DNA of 64,000 bases from DATHZQ01 sp965216945 (GTDB lineage Bacteria; Actinomycetota; Acidimicrobiia; Spongiisociales; UBA5794): the NCBI GenBank assembly GCA_965216945.1, contig CBDCGU010000003.1:3410001-3474000 (forward strand), read 5' to 3'. The notes under the pieces were generated by a model that saw nothing but the letters and a program-made list of their open reading frames with translations, ran no database searches and was not told the DNA's origin. This document shows positions 1-7,671 of the stretch, in pieces (position 1 is the stretch's first letter; the number at the start of each line of letters is the position of its first letter). The position numbers and the translations under genes are program-made.

Positions 1-341
1 ACGTTGACTCGGATGAATGCCGCACCGGTCGCCGCTGCGATGGCCAGGGCACCCGCGGCGTCGTTGCGCAGTACGTTGACGCCGACCGGCAGCTCGACCG
101 CGTTTGCGACCGACGAGATCGCCCGTGTCATGGCGGCGATCGTCACCTTCGGCACATCGTCGGTGAAGAAGGGTGCGTCGCCGAAGTTCTCGACACCGAT
201 GCCCCCGAAACCGGCGGCTGCCAGCACCTCGGCGTCGGAGACGGCGCGGGCGACCACCGCATCGAAGCCGCCGGAGAACCGTGGCGAACCGGGTAGGGGG
301 CCGAGATGCACCATCCCGATGAGGCGGGGAAGCGATGTCAT
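1..341 (-). CDS. BtpA-family TIM-barrel protein, N-terminal part (gene runs off the left edge)
   Basis: Reading leftward from the ATG at 341, 113 codons are open to the window edge. The translation starts MTSLPRLIGMVHLGPLPGSP and contains GIGVENFGDAPF and LPVGVNVLRNDAAGA, which are hallmarks of the BtpA/SgcQ family. BtpA itself was described in cyanobacteria as a photosystem I biogenesis factor, but most members are found in non-phototrophs and their function is not settled; a nucleoside- or sugar-related TIM-barrel enzyme is often supposed. The start lies 5 bases downstream of the stop of the MDMPI-like gene on the same strand, so the two probably form an operon. The family call is good; the function is unknown. 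Confidence 0.8.
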   Translation of the reverse strand, partial: MTSLPRLIGMVHLGPLPGSPRFSGGFDAVVARAVSDAEVLAAAGFGGIGVENFGDAPFFTDDVPKVTIAAMTRAISSVANAVELPVGVNVLRNDAAGALAIAAATGAAFIRVN

Positions 342-346
342 GGTGC

Positions 347-1111
347 TCAGTAGGCGCGAATGATGCGAAGGGCCGTCTCGGCGTAGTCTCCTATGGCCTT
401 GAGGCCCGTGTCGGCGGGGTCCAAGCGATGCACGGCGACGCGACAGAACTCGCCTGCGTGACCCTTGATCACCTGATCGGTCTCCCGCGGCCCGAACACC
501 CAGCTGGCGTACTTGGGGCCCATCACCTGCACCCGAATGCCTTCCTTCGGGTATTCCTCTCCCGCCTGCTCGAAGGCGTACGGCAGCATGCGGTGAGCCA
601 GCCACGCCACATGGCGTAGTCGGGGCGAGTCCTCTTCGGTCTCTTCCTCGTCTTCGACGACGGGAAGCCTGCCGTCCATGGCCTCGCGGATGTCCAGGCC
701 GTGCGCCCACGTCTCCATCAGGCGGAGCGTGGCAAAACCCTTGGCCGACAAGGAGTTGATCACCCACGGGATGCGATCGCTCGCCTCCATGCGGGAGAGA
801 GCGTCGACCACGGAGGCGCGGCCGTTGCGCCACCACTCGATGACCTCTTGATACCGCTTGCCGCGACCCTGCTGCACGCCGCGGTCTGTCCATTCGTCGA
901 CGTCGGTGACGTGTTGTGAGTCGACGTAATCCTGACCCTGCTCGATCGCAGCGGCGGCAAACGTCTCCGTGAACGCCAGGTGGCTGACCGTGTCGTGGAT
1001 CGACCAACCGGGTGCGGGGGTCGGCAGTTTCCAGTCGCGCTCACGGATCCGTTGCAGGAACTGATCGAGAGACTGCTGCTCGGCTACGAGGTCTGAGAGG
1101 ATCTCACGCAT
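347..1111 (-). CDS. DinB/MDMPI-superfamily protein (TIGR03084-like)
   Basis: 254 residues. The N-terminal segment with PAPGWSIHDTVSHLAFTE is the typical start of the mycothiol-dependent maleylpyruvate isomerase N-terminal (DinB-like four-helix) domain. The His of SHLAFTE belongs to the usual metal-binding set. The whole-length pattern resembles the TIGR03084 family of actinobacterial proteins. Members are predicted to be metal-dependent thiol (mycothiol) transferases or isomerases; no substrate can be read from the sequence. It is the first gene of a probable two-gene operon with the BtpA-family gene. A TAGAAT -10 box lies 9 bases before the ATG. Confidence 0.75.
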   Translation of the reverse strand: MREILSDLVAEQQSLDQFLQRIRERDWKLPTPAPGWSIHDTVSHLAFTETFAAAAIEQGQDYVDSQHVTDVDEWTDRGVQQGRGKRYQEVIEWWRNGRASVVDALSRMEASDRIPWVINSLSAKGFATLRLMETWAHGLDIREAMDGRLPVVEDEEETEEDSPRLRHVAWLAHRMLPYAFEQAGEEYPKEGIRVQVMGPKYASWVFGPRETDQVIKGHAGEFCRVAVHRLDPADTGLKAIGDYAETALRIIRAY

Positions 1112-1120
1112 GGAGCCGCG

Positions 1121-1126
1121 ATTCTA
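1121..1126 (-). promoter_or_regulatory. -10 box (TAGAAT) for the MDMPI-like gene
   Basis: TAGAAT on the minus strand ends 9 bases before the ATG at 1111, so transcription should begin at or within a few bases of the start codon. Confidence 0.5.
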
Positions 1127-1185
1127 CTGCGGTGTGCGAGCCTCCGAGCCGTTGGGCGGACTTCGCGGGCTGGGCAGCGGCTCGC

Positions 1186-2247
1186 TCAGGCGACCGGCTC
1201 GGTGTCGGCGGCAGCATTGATCCGGTCCACCATCGCACGCAATCTGCCGAGTCCGCGCCGATTGAAATGGAGACGGAGGCGAGGGAGGTCCGGATGGTCG
1301 TTCTCGGCCAGCTCTCGCTTCGATGCAGGCACCTTCTCGATCGTGCCGTCGACGAGGAGGTCGGCGAACTCCTCGTTGAGCTCGGCCACCAACTGCTCGG
1401 TCGGCTCGTGCTTGAGGCGGAGCACGAGCTTCCCGTCGACATACCGCTGGGAGTGGTAGTTGTCGTAGAAGCGGCGAATCTCGCGGCAGGCGTCGTCGAC
1501 ATCCGTCGTGAAGTGGAACAGGTTGCTGTCGTGAGGGGAGATCATTCCGTGGCGCTCGAGGCTGTTGACCAGCTCCAGCCACGCCTCCCAGTATCCCGTG
1601 CCCTCGGCTTCGAGCAGCACGATGGGATGCAGATCTGATTTGCCGGTTTGTATGAGCGTCAGCAGCTCGAACGTCTCATCCTGGGTGCCGAACCCACCGG
1701 GGAAGATGGCAAACGCGTTGGACTCCTTCACGAACATCAGCTTGCGGGTGAAGAAGTACTTGAAGTTGATCAGACGACTCTCGTGCACGAACTCGTTGGC
1801 GTTCGCCTCGAACGGAAGCCGTATGTTGACGCCGAAGCCGTACTCGGTGCCGGCACCCTTGTTGCCCGCCTCCATGATCCCCGGTCCCGCCCCCGTGATG
1901 ACCATCCACTGGTGCTCGTCGGCCATGCGATTGGCGAAGTCGGCTGCCAGGGCATAGTTGGGATCGTCCGGAGGCGTACGGGCCGAGCCATAGATTGTGA
2001 CCTTGGGGACCGTGCGGTAGCGCGAGAACACGAGGAAGGAGTAGCGCATCTCCTTCAGCGCACTGTTGGCCAGCTTGAGGTCGCCGCGGTCCGTGTCGTC
2101 CCGAAGCAGCTTGAGCCCGCTGACGAGCATCTCGGCGATGAGGTCTTCGTCGTGATCGTGGCTGTGGTGGCCGTCCTGGGACACCGCGTCACGAATCAAC
2201 TCCGTGAGTCGCTGATCGAGATCATCCCCGAGGCGGTAGCTGCGCAT
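1186..2247 (-). CDS. LOG-family protein (TIGR00730-type nucleoside 5'-monophosphate phosphoribohydrolase-like)
   Basis: 353 residues. The Rossmann-like core shows ITGAGPGIMEAGNKGA followed by FPGGFGTQDETFE, the PGGxGTxxE signature of LOG (formerly 'lysine decarboxylase-like') proteins. These enzymes release the base from cytokinin-type or purine nucleoside 5'-monophosphates. The protein is larger than the roughly 190-residue plant and bacterial LOGs: it has about 90 extra N-terminal residues with a His/Asp-rich stretch (HHSHDHDED) and an extended C-terminus, which fits the long bacterial subgroup. The ATG at 2247 is preceded by a TAGGTT box 7 bases away, which suggests a leaderless mRNA. It is divergent from the selenoprotein gene. 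Confidence 0.8.
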   Translation of the reverse strand: MRSYRLGDDLDQRLTELIRDAVSQDGHHSHDHDEDLIAEMLVSGLKLLRDDTDRGDLKLANSALKEMRYSFLVFSRYRTVPKVTIYGSARTPPDDPNYALAADFANRMADEHQWMVITGAGPGIMEAGNKGAGTEYGFGVNIRLPFEANANEFVHESRLINFKYFFTRKLMFVKESNAFAIFPGGFGTQDETFELLTLIQTGKSDLHPIVLLEAEGTGYWEAWLELVNSLERHGMISPHDSNLFHFTTDVDDACREIRRFYDNYHSQRYVDGKLVLRLKHEPTEQLVAELNEEFADLLVDGTIEKVPASKRELAENDHPDLPRLRLHFNRRGLGRLRAMVDRINAAADTEPVA

Positions 2248-2254
2248 GTCCCTG

Positions 2255-2260
2255 AACCTA
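2255..2260 (-). promoter_or_regulatory. -10 box (TAGGTT) for the LOG gene
   Basis: TAGGTT on the minus strand, 7 bases before the ATG at 2247. The gene has no room for a ribosome binding site if transcription starts at the usual distance. Confidence 0.5.
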
Positions 2261-2484
2261 GCGCTGGCGTGTTGCGAAGCTGCACGTTGCCGTTCTCCCG
2301 GCGGGCTGAGCCGAGATCGGCTCGGGCGGGTGCAGGGGCTCGGAACGACTCCGGCGGCGGACGCCTCGAGGTCGACATCGAGCGCGGGCGGTCCCGATCA
2401 TCCCGGCCGACGGTGTTCCTGCCGTCTCCTCCTCCGGTCGCTGTCGAGGCGGAGGGCAATTCGCGTCCCGTCCGCCACGGCCAT

Positions 2485-2490
2485 TAGGTT
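2485..2490 (+). promoter_or_regulatory. -10 box (TAGGTT) for the selenoprotein gene
   Basis: TAGGTT ends 7 bases before the GTG at 2498. This spacing supports the GTG as the start of a leaderless message. The same hexamer, equally spaced, precedes the divergent LOG gene. Confidence 0.5.
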
Positions 2491-2497
2491 GGGAATC

Positions 2498-3154
2498 GTG
2501 ACTGCGCCCGACTTCACCCTCGTCGATCAGGGTGGCGCCCCGTGGACTCTCAGCGAGCACCGCGGCGCCGCCGTCGTTCTGCTGTTCCTGCGCGGCGACT
2601 GGTGAGCGTATTGCAACGGCCAGCTGGTCAGCGTGGCGATCCGACACGACGAGTTCCTCGAAGCCGGGGCGATCATTGCCGCCGTGGTGGTCGATGATCC
2701 GAGCCAGAATGCGGCCATGGTCGAGAAGCTGCGACTCCCGTTCCCGATCCTGTCGGATCCGCAGCGGGAGCTTGCGATCACGCCGTACGGCGTCGCCGAC
2801 CCGCGGGATCCGCGCGAGATCGCGATCCCAACAACGATCGTGCTCGATCCCGCCGGGAACGAGGTATGGCGCAAGGAGTCCTTCGACTTCGCCGAGAGGC
2901 CCGAGGAGGACACGATTCTCGACGCGGTGCGATCGCTCGGCCTGCCGGCGACGACGCAGCAGTCCTCCGTGCCCGCCAATGCGGCGCCGGGTCCGAAGGC
3001 CATGCCGTTTGCGGCGCTCACCGCGTACTACCGGGGCGCCAAGTTCGCCGCGGTGGCGATGAGCCGGCGCTTCCCCGAGGCCAAAGAGAACGCCAAAGCG
3101 TACGGCGCACAAATGGATCGGTATATCGAGGCCGTTCACCAGATCCGTGACTGA
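2498..3154 (+). CDS. Probable selenocysteine-containing redoxin/peroxiredoxin-like protein (in-frame TGA at 2603-2605)
   Basis: One reading frame gives an AhpC/TSA-type thioredoxin fold interrupted only by TGA at 2603-2605. Before it stands TLVDQGGAPWTLSEHRG...LLFLRGDW; after it, AYCNGQLVSVAIRHDEF and the rest of a redoxin domain (PFPILSDPQRELAITPYGV; AIPTTIVLDPAGNEVWRKESF). Relatives have Cys at the TGA position in a W-C-x-x-C motif, so reading TGA as selenocysteine gives U36-A-Y-C39 and a 218-residue protein. A mini-hairpin 13 bases after the TGA could be the bacterial SECIS. The GTG start at 2498 fits the TAGGTT box. No selA, selB, selC or selD is visible in this window. Alternatives are a nonsense mutation or a sequencing error, but no frameshift is needed and the downstream coding is intact for 182 codons. 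Confidence 0.75.
2618..2629 (+). promoter_or_regulatory. Candidate bacterial SECIS mini-hairpin
   Basis: GGCC-AGCT-GGTC: a four-pair stem (one G-U) with a four-base loop carrying G at its second position. The loop begins 16 bases after the TGA. Bacterial SECIS elements lie just 3' of the UGA, with the apical loop at about this distance and a G in the first loop positions. A folding program and a SelB-family comparison would be needed for proof. Confidence 0.45.
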
Positions 3155-3196
3155 TCTGTCGTGGAGTCTGTCGGGACCGCTCGGTGCGATCTCTCG

Positions 3197-3242
3197 TTCT
3201 TGCGTAGGTCGGCGCAGCATGCCGGCGTGAGCTACGCAAGAA
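3197..3242. repeat. REP-like hairpin, copy 1
   Basis: Inverted repeat with arms TTCTTGCGTAG (3197-3207) and CTACGCAAGAA (3232-3242) around an imperfectly paired centre. It shares arms and central GCGC-GCAT wording with copy 2. It lies between the convergent ends of the selenoprotein and yajQ genes and may also act as a terminator. Confidence 0.7.
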
Positions 3243-3264
3243 AAGCCCCCGCGGCCACCACCCT

Positions 3265-3314
3265 CGTTCTTGCGTAGATGAGCGCGGCATCCTGCGCTCA
3301 TCTACGCAAGAACG
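3265..3314. repeat. REP-like hairpin, copy 2 (perfect 21-bp stem)
   Basis: The arms 3265-3285 and 3294-3314 are exact reverse complements over 21 bases, with an 8-base loop. The outer 13 bases (CGTTCTTGCGTAG) match copy 1. Position between convergent genes fits a bidirectional terminator. Duplication of the arm sequence suggests a dispersed palindromic element. Confidence 0.8.
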
Positions 3315-3333
3315 TGTTGACGGCGACGCGGGA

Positions 3334-3816
3334 TCAGTCGCGGTAGTTCACGTACTGCAGCGGTATGCGGTAGTCGAGTGCCTTGAGCATGGCGATGACC
3401 TGCTGCAGATCGTCTCGCTTCTTGCCCTGCACCCGCAGCTGGTCGCCCTGCACCTGCACCTGCACCTTGAGCTTCGAGTCACGTACCCGCTTGCCGAGCT
3501 CCTTGGCGGCATCTTGCGGGATGCCCTGGGCCAGGGTGAACTCCGTGCGGACCCGGCCGCCCGATGCCGGCTTGGGGTCGCCTCCCTGCAACACCTTCAG
3601 CGAAACGCCCCGCTTGACGAGACGGCCCTTGAGCACGTCCACGGCCGCATCGAGTCGCCCCTCGGATGCCGACTCGACGGAGATGCCGTCACCGAGTTCG
3701 ATCGTGGTGTTCGTCCCCTTGAAGTCGAAACGATTCACGATCTCGCGCATCGCCTGGTCCACGGCGTTGCGCACCTCCTGCATGTCCACCTGGGAAACGA
3801 CGTCGAAGCTCGGCAT
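3334..3816 (-). CDS. YajQ-family nucleotide-binding protein
   Basis: 160 residues, the normal length of the family. It starts MPSFDVVSQVDMQEVRNAVD and has NRFDFKGTN and the C-terminal YRIPLQYVNYRD, all highly conserved in YajQ. The protein has two RNP-like ferredoxin-type folds. Some members bind cyclic di-GMP, others nucleotides, tRNA or GTP; which applies here cannot be decided. The ATG at 3816 is chosen because the conserved N-terminus begins there and a TACGCT box lies 7 bases upstream. Confidence 0.9.
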   Translation of the reverse strand: MPSFDVVSQVDMQEVRNAVDQAMREIVNRFDFKGTNTTIELGDGISVESASEGRLDAAVDVLKGRLVKRGVSLKVLQGGDPKPASGGRVRTEFTLAQGIPQDAAKELGKRVRDSKLKVQVQVQGDQLRVQGKKRDDLQQVIAMLKALDYRIPLQYVNYRD

Positions 3817-3823
3817 GCGCGGA

Positions 3824-3829
3824 AGCGTA
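3824..3829 (-). promoter_or_regulatory. -10 box (TACGCT) for yajQ
   Basis: TACGCT on the minus strand, 7 bases before the ATG at 3816. The same hexamer is used in front of several other genes of the window. Confidence 0.5.
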
Positions 3830-3863
3830 GTGCGCGGCGGCAGCTCGTCGGTGCGACGGCCGC

Positions 3864-4853
3864 CTACGAGAAGGCGGGACCGTCGGGGCCCTTGCGCACC
3901 ACGGCAGCCCACACCGTTTCGTAGTGGTCCTGGTCGTACGGATCGATGTGGGGCAGCACGAACTCCTCCCACGACCGCCGCAGCGGATCGCTGGAGTCGT
4001 TCATGATGCGCAGCCCCGCCGGTACCCGCTCCAGCACCGACCGCAGGCTCATCGGTGTCTCCACGCGGGTGCGGGCGTCCGTAGCGGTGAACGATGCGTT
4101 CACCTCGACGGCCAGCTTGGCGATGGCAGTGACGAACTCGGGTCGCAGCGTCGGGTAGCGCCGTTCCAGCATCGTGGCGAGCTCGGCTTCGGCGGGGAAT
4201 TGTTTCTCCCAGATGATCCAGCGGTCGGCGAACGCCTTGTTGAGGGTCTGCGTGCCTGCGTAGTCGCGCAGATCGGTGGGGTTCAGCGTCCCGTAGATGC
4301 GTACGTCCTCCCGCAGCTTCACCATCTCCCCGGTGGGAAGCTCCAGTGCGCGGTGGCGGTCGAGCAAGCCGTGCAGGGCGAACAGGGTCTCGGCGCCTGC
4401 GGCATTGAGCTCGGAGAGATTGAGCAGGGCCGGGCCACGTAGGGCCCGGGTGATGTCGCCGTCCTCCCACCGGCTCTCCGTGCCGCCCTTGCCGTCGCCG
4501 TGGAGCTTCACCGAACCGATCAGCGTGATGTCGCGCACCTCGCCGGTCAGCGGTATCCGGTAATGGGGGAGTTGGAGCAACGCGGCGAATTGCTCGAGGT
4601 CGTGATCCTTCCCCGTTCCCATGTGGCCACGCAAAGCCAGGTGCAGCGGCGTGTCCTCGAAGTAGTCGCGCCGGGCGGCTTCCAGCTGCGCCAGCCGGTA
4701 CAACATTCCCAGGTCCACGTAGTAGGGGTCGGGCTCTGGGATGTGCGACATGCGCAGCTCGTAGTCGGGGAGATCCTCGGGGACCTCGGCCTTGGCGAGC
4801 TCGACCGGTGCGCCCACTCCCGCCGGATCTGCGAAGGTCACCGTTTGTGGCAT
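3864..4853 (-). CDS. MoxR/CobS-like AAA+ ATPase with degenerate Walker B
   Basis: 329 residues. The Walker A is GHMGTGKD (residues 76-83), with Asp instead of the usual Ser/Thr after the Lys. The Walker B region reads ALLNLSELN (142-150), so the usual DE pair is SE. The sensor-type GTLNPTDLRDYAG follows, as in CobS, NirQ/CbbQ and MoxR proteins. Such ATPases act as chaperones that insert metals or activate enzymes together with a von Willebrand A-domain partner. That partner is encoded directly upstream (4890-7157), 36 bases away on the same strand. AGGAG precedes the ATG at 4853. The enzyme it serves is not identifiable; the altered ATPase motifs leave hydrolysis in doubt. Confidence 0.75.
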   Translation of the reverse strand: MPQTVTFADPAGVGAPVELAKAEVPEDLPDYELRMSHIPEPDPYYVDLGMLYRLAQLEAARRDYFEDTPLHLALRGHMGTGKDHDLEQFAALLQLPHYRIPLTGEVRDITLIGSVKLHGDGKGGTESRWEDGDITRALRGPALLNLSELNAAGAETLFALHGLLDRHRALELPTGEMVKLREDVRIYGTLNPTDLRDYAGTQTLNKAFADRWIIWEKQFPAEAELATMLERRYPTLRPEFVTAIAKLAVEVNASFTATDARTRVETPMSLRSVLERVPAGLRIMNDSSDPLRRSWEEFVLPHIDPYDQDHYETVWAAVVRKGPDGPAFS

Positions 4854-4889
4854 GTCGACTCCTGTGTCGTTCCTGTCGTGTGCATCCGC

Positions 4890-7157
4890 TCAGCCGGCCC
4901 TGGGTGCGGTCGCCGCCATGCGAGACACACGCTCGGGATGCGACCACCAGCCGTGCCCGCCCATCGTGGCCAGGGTGCGATAGAGCGTGGATCGTACGCC
5001 GTCCACCATCGCCCTGGCCAGCTCGTCGGGGCGCTCCACCACCTGGTTGCGGGCGTATGCCGCCTGAACGGTGGTATCGCCGATGCCGATGCCCAGCACG
5101 GTGGTACCCGCTTCCTCGATGGCCCGCACCGAGTCGGCCAGCTCCTGGACCGAACCGCGTGTCATGCCGTCGGCGAGTACCACCAGGATCCGGGTGGCGA
5201 CCCGGCGGGCGGCGAGGCGGCCCGCAGCATACGCCAGGTTGTACTCGTCGACGTTGGCCGCCTTGTCGAACATCGAGACGGGCGGCGACAACTCGGGCTC
5301 GTTCCGCGCCCGTCGACCCGCATCGATGGGCGAGGCGGCTGTGAAGAACAGCCCGGCCGTCACGTCGTCGGCGCCTCGCCACCGTTGATCGAAGGGTTTC
5401 ACGAGGTAGTGGTTGACCGTCCGGGTGAGGCGGTCGGCATTGCCGCCCTGTGAGCGGCGCAGTGCACCGGTGGCGCTGTGGCGGCGATCGCTGTACGTCC
5501 GTTCCGAGTCATCGGGGGAGGCGGCGAAGGCCCGGTTGAAGAGCGCCACCTCGAACTCGATCTGTAGTTCGTCGCAGAGATGTGCCAGGGTCCACCCTCC
5601 CAGCGTGGCGGCGGCCAGGGCCCACGGCGTCTTGCGACCGGTCGGACCCTGGCGTGGCTGGAGCATGCTGGCCGAGCCGTCGACGAGGACGCTCACGGCG
5701 TACGAGCGCCGCATCGGGAGGTCGCGTCGCTCGAACATGCGCTCGTACACGCCGGCTCCGAGGAAGAGGGCGGCATAGGGGGAGAGGTCACCGGCGTCGT
5801 ATCCGCTGCGCAAGCCGCGGCGCTGGTTGGCGAGGAACAGCGGGTAGAGCTCTCCGGACACTCGACGTTGTGCCACCTGCCAGCGTTCGGCTGCGGCTTC
5901 GATCATGGCGCGCCCGTCGGCGCCGAAGATGCGGAACCGATCGGGGATGTCACACACGAGCAGCTTGCCGCCCTGGCCGGTCGGGAGGTACACGGTGGGG
6001 GACTCGCTCACGCGCACGACTTGCTCGGTGGCCGGATCGCCGGCGTGGTCCGCCTCGCCCTTGCGGCCGGCTTCGGCGCTCACCGTCTGTGCCGCCTGCC
6101 GTGTCTCCTCGTACGATTCCTTGTTCCGCAGCGGAGGCGTCACGATCCGGACGGCGTCGACGGTCTCGCTGATCGCAGCCGTGTCGGCCTCGTCTTGCAA
6201 GTTGCGGGTTGTGGCCGTATCGACGCCTCCCGTATCGGTGACGAGCCGGTGCAGCCTCGCAACCTCGAGCAGTTGAAGGGCCGCGGTACCGACCGCCCAC
6301 GGGTCGGCGGCGTCGTGCACCTGATCCAGGAACGGAGTGGCATCGTTGAGCGCTGCGGCGACGTGGGGTGCGACCCGTCGCTCGAGCTCCTCCCGCGTCG
6401 CATAGCCACCGACCTGGAGGAAGCAGGCAAGGGCGTACTGGCCGAGCGGGCGGGCGTCCCTCATCGCGTCAGGTATCGACGCCACGTAGAGGTCGCGCAG
6501 CACAGAACGCACGCCGCCGAAGGATCTCAGGTGGGTGGCTTCTTGCCGGGCGTCCTCCAGGCTCATGAAGAGCGCTTCGGCGGCTTCGCCCCCGGCCTCG
6601 GCCAGCGCATCCAGCAGGCTGAATTCTCCTGGAGTGGTTGGTGGTTGTGGATCGGGCTCGCCCCCGATGGTCTCGTCGCTCAAGTCGGCATGTCCGAGTT
6701 GTTCCGCAAACTCATCGTCGGCGTCGGCGATCTCACCGGGGAACAGGGACAGCGGGCCTTGGATGGGCTCCGGCTCCGCGGCGGGTGCGTCGCCACGATG
6801 CGCCAGCCACTCTGGGGGAATCGGCCGGCGCTCGTCCAAGTTTGTGGCGATGAGGTGAACGGCCTCGTGCAGCGCCGAGGTGAGGGCGACCTCGGTGGGG
6901 GTCACCGGGGCGTTGCGGGCATACGCCGCCTGGAACACGCCGGGATCGATGGTGATCTCGCCTTCGCCCGACTGCGCCTGCGAGCCGAGCCGCACTTGCA
7001 GTTGCTCGTCCCCGGCGATGGAGCGGGCGAACCGCGTGACTGCCGGAGCGACCCGCTGGTAGCGCGCAACGACTGCCTCGATCGCCCGTTCTTCGGGCGG
7101 GAGGATTCCTTCGAGCACGGTTTGGTGGCGGCGACGCACAACCGTCGATTGTCCCAC
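4890..7157 (-). CDS. VWA-domain protein, CobT-like partner of the MoxR-type ATPase
   Basis: 755 residues from a GTG start. The C-terminal third is a von Willebrand A domain: the MIDAS motif VLVDGSASM is near residue 493, a second acidic loop VLADGMTRGS near 663, and GTTVLGIGIGD follows. The N-terminal half is long, acidic and helical. It contains HEAVHLIATN, reminiscent of a metal-binding helix, though no full peptidase motif is evident. CobT in cobaltochelatase and NorD/CbbO have the same build and work with an AAA+ ATPase, which is the next gene here. Function: probable metal-dependent remodelling or activation complex, substrate unknown. Confidence 0.75.
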   Translation of the reverse strand: MGQSTVVRRRHQTVLEGILPPEERAIEAVVARYQRVAPAVTRFARSIAGDEQLQVRLGSQAQSGEGEITIDPGVFQAAYARNAPVTPTEVALTSALHEAVHLIATNLDERRPIPPEWLAHRGDAPAAEPEPIQGPLSLFPGEIADADDEFAEQLGHADLSDETIGGEPDPQPPTTPGEFSLLDALAEAGGEAAEALFMSLEDARQEATHLRSFGGVRSVLRDLYVASIPDAMRDARPLGQYALACFLQVGGYATREELERRVAPHVAAALNDATPFLDQVHDAADPWAVGTAALQLLEVARLHRLVTDTGGVDTATTRNLQDEADTAAISETVDAVRIVTPPLRNKESYEETRQAAQTVSAEAGRKGEADHAGDPATEQVVRVSESPTVYLPTGQGGKLLVCDIPDRFRIFGADGRAMIEAAAERWQVAQRRVSGELYPLFLANQRRGLRSGYDAGDLSPYAALFLGAGVYERMFERRDLPMRRSYAVSVLVDGSASMLQPRQGPTGRKTPWALAAATLGGWTLAHLCDELQIEFEVALFNRAFAASPDDSERTYSDRRHSATGALRRSQGGNADRLTRTVNHYLVKPFDQRWRGADDVTAGLFFTAASPIDAGRRARNEPELSPPVSMFDKAANVDEYNLAYAAGRLAARRVATRILVVLADGMTRGSVQELADSVRAIEEAGTTVLGIGIGDTTVQAAYARNQVVERPDELARAMVDGVRSTLYRTLATMGGHGWWSHPERVSRMAATAPRAG

Positions 7158-7230
7158 AGCGAGGGGGAGTGTCGCGGCGCACCGGACCGGCTCCTTGCGC
7201 TCATCGTCGTTTCACGGCACGCTCGGTGCG

Positions 7231-7656
7231 ATGGACGACCTCCGCATCAGCGATGCGTTGACGATTCCGGGTGCGGAGCTCCTGGAACGGTTCGACACGT
7301 CCGGCGGTCCGGGCGGGCAGCACGCCAATCGCTCGGCGACCAAGGTCACGCTCTCGTTCGACGTTGCCGCAAGTCCGACGCTCAGCGATCAACAACGACG
7401 CCGGCTCGTTGTTCGGCTCGGTGGGCGGCTCCGCAACGGTGTCGTGGCCGTGGCGGTGGACGAGTCGCGGTCGCAATGGCGCAACCGGCAGCTGGCCCGG
7501 AGCCGTCTCGCCGGGCTGCTGGCGGACAACCTCGGGCCGCCGCAGGCCCGCCGCGTGCCCACCAAACCCTCGCAAGCGTCGCGTCAGCGCCGGCTGGACG
7601 AGAAGAAGGCGCGGGGACGGGTCAAGCGGCTGCGGCGCCGTCCCGACGTCGACTGA
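7231..7656 (+). CDS. arfB: Peptidyl-tRNA hydrolase ArfB-like (class I release-factor domain)
   Basis: 141 residues with RFDTSGGPGGQHANRSATKV near the N-terminus. The GGQ loop is the catalytic motif of release factors. The tail is Lys/Arg-rich (RQRRLDEKKARGRVKRLRRR), as in ArfB/YaeJ, which inserts a basic tail into the mRNA channel of stalled ribosomes and hydrolyses the peptidyl-tRNA. The codon-recognition domains of true release factors are absent. The ATG at 7231 is chosen over an upstream in-frame codon because the family begins a few residues before the RF-1 domain. Confidence 0.85.
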   Translation: MDDLRISDALTIPGAELLERFDTSGGPGGQHANRSATKVTLSFDVAASPTLSDQQRRRLVVRLGGRLRNGVVAVAVDESRSQWRNRQLARSRLAGLLADNLGPPQARRVPTKPSQASRQRRLDEKKARGRVKRLRRRPDVD

Positions 7657-7671
7657 GATGCGGTCTGCGGA

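Noticed and set aside
2603..2605. Frameshift or pseudogene explanation for the redoxin
   Set aside because: No frame change is needed, the rest of the frame is intact, and the TGA falls exactly on the redox Cys. Kept only as an alternative until the Sec machinery is confirmed.
2258..3301. 347-codon minus-strand ORF across the selenoprotein gene
   Set aside because: Composition is that of an antisense frame (Arg/Gly/His-rich, no domain); the plus frame is a clear redoxin.
3334..5382. 682-codon minus-strand ORF that would fuse yajQ to upstream sequence
   Set aside because: YajQ is a stand-alone 160-residue family with its own ATG and -10 box. The upstream part is an off-frame reading of the ATPase and VWA genes.
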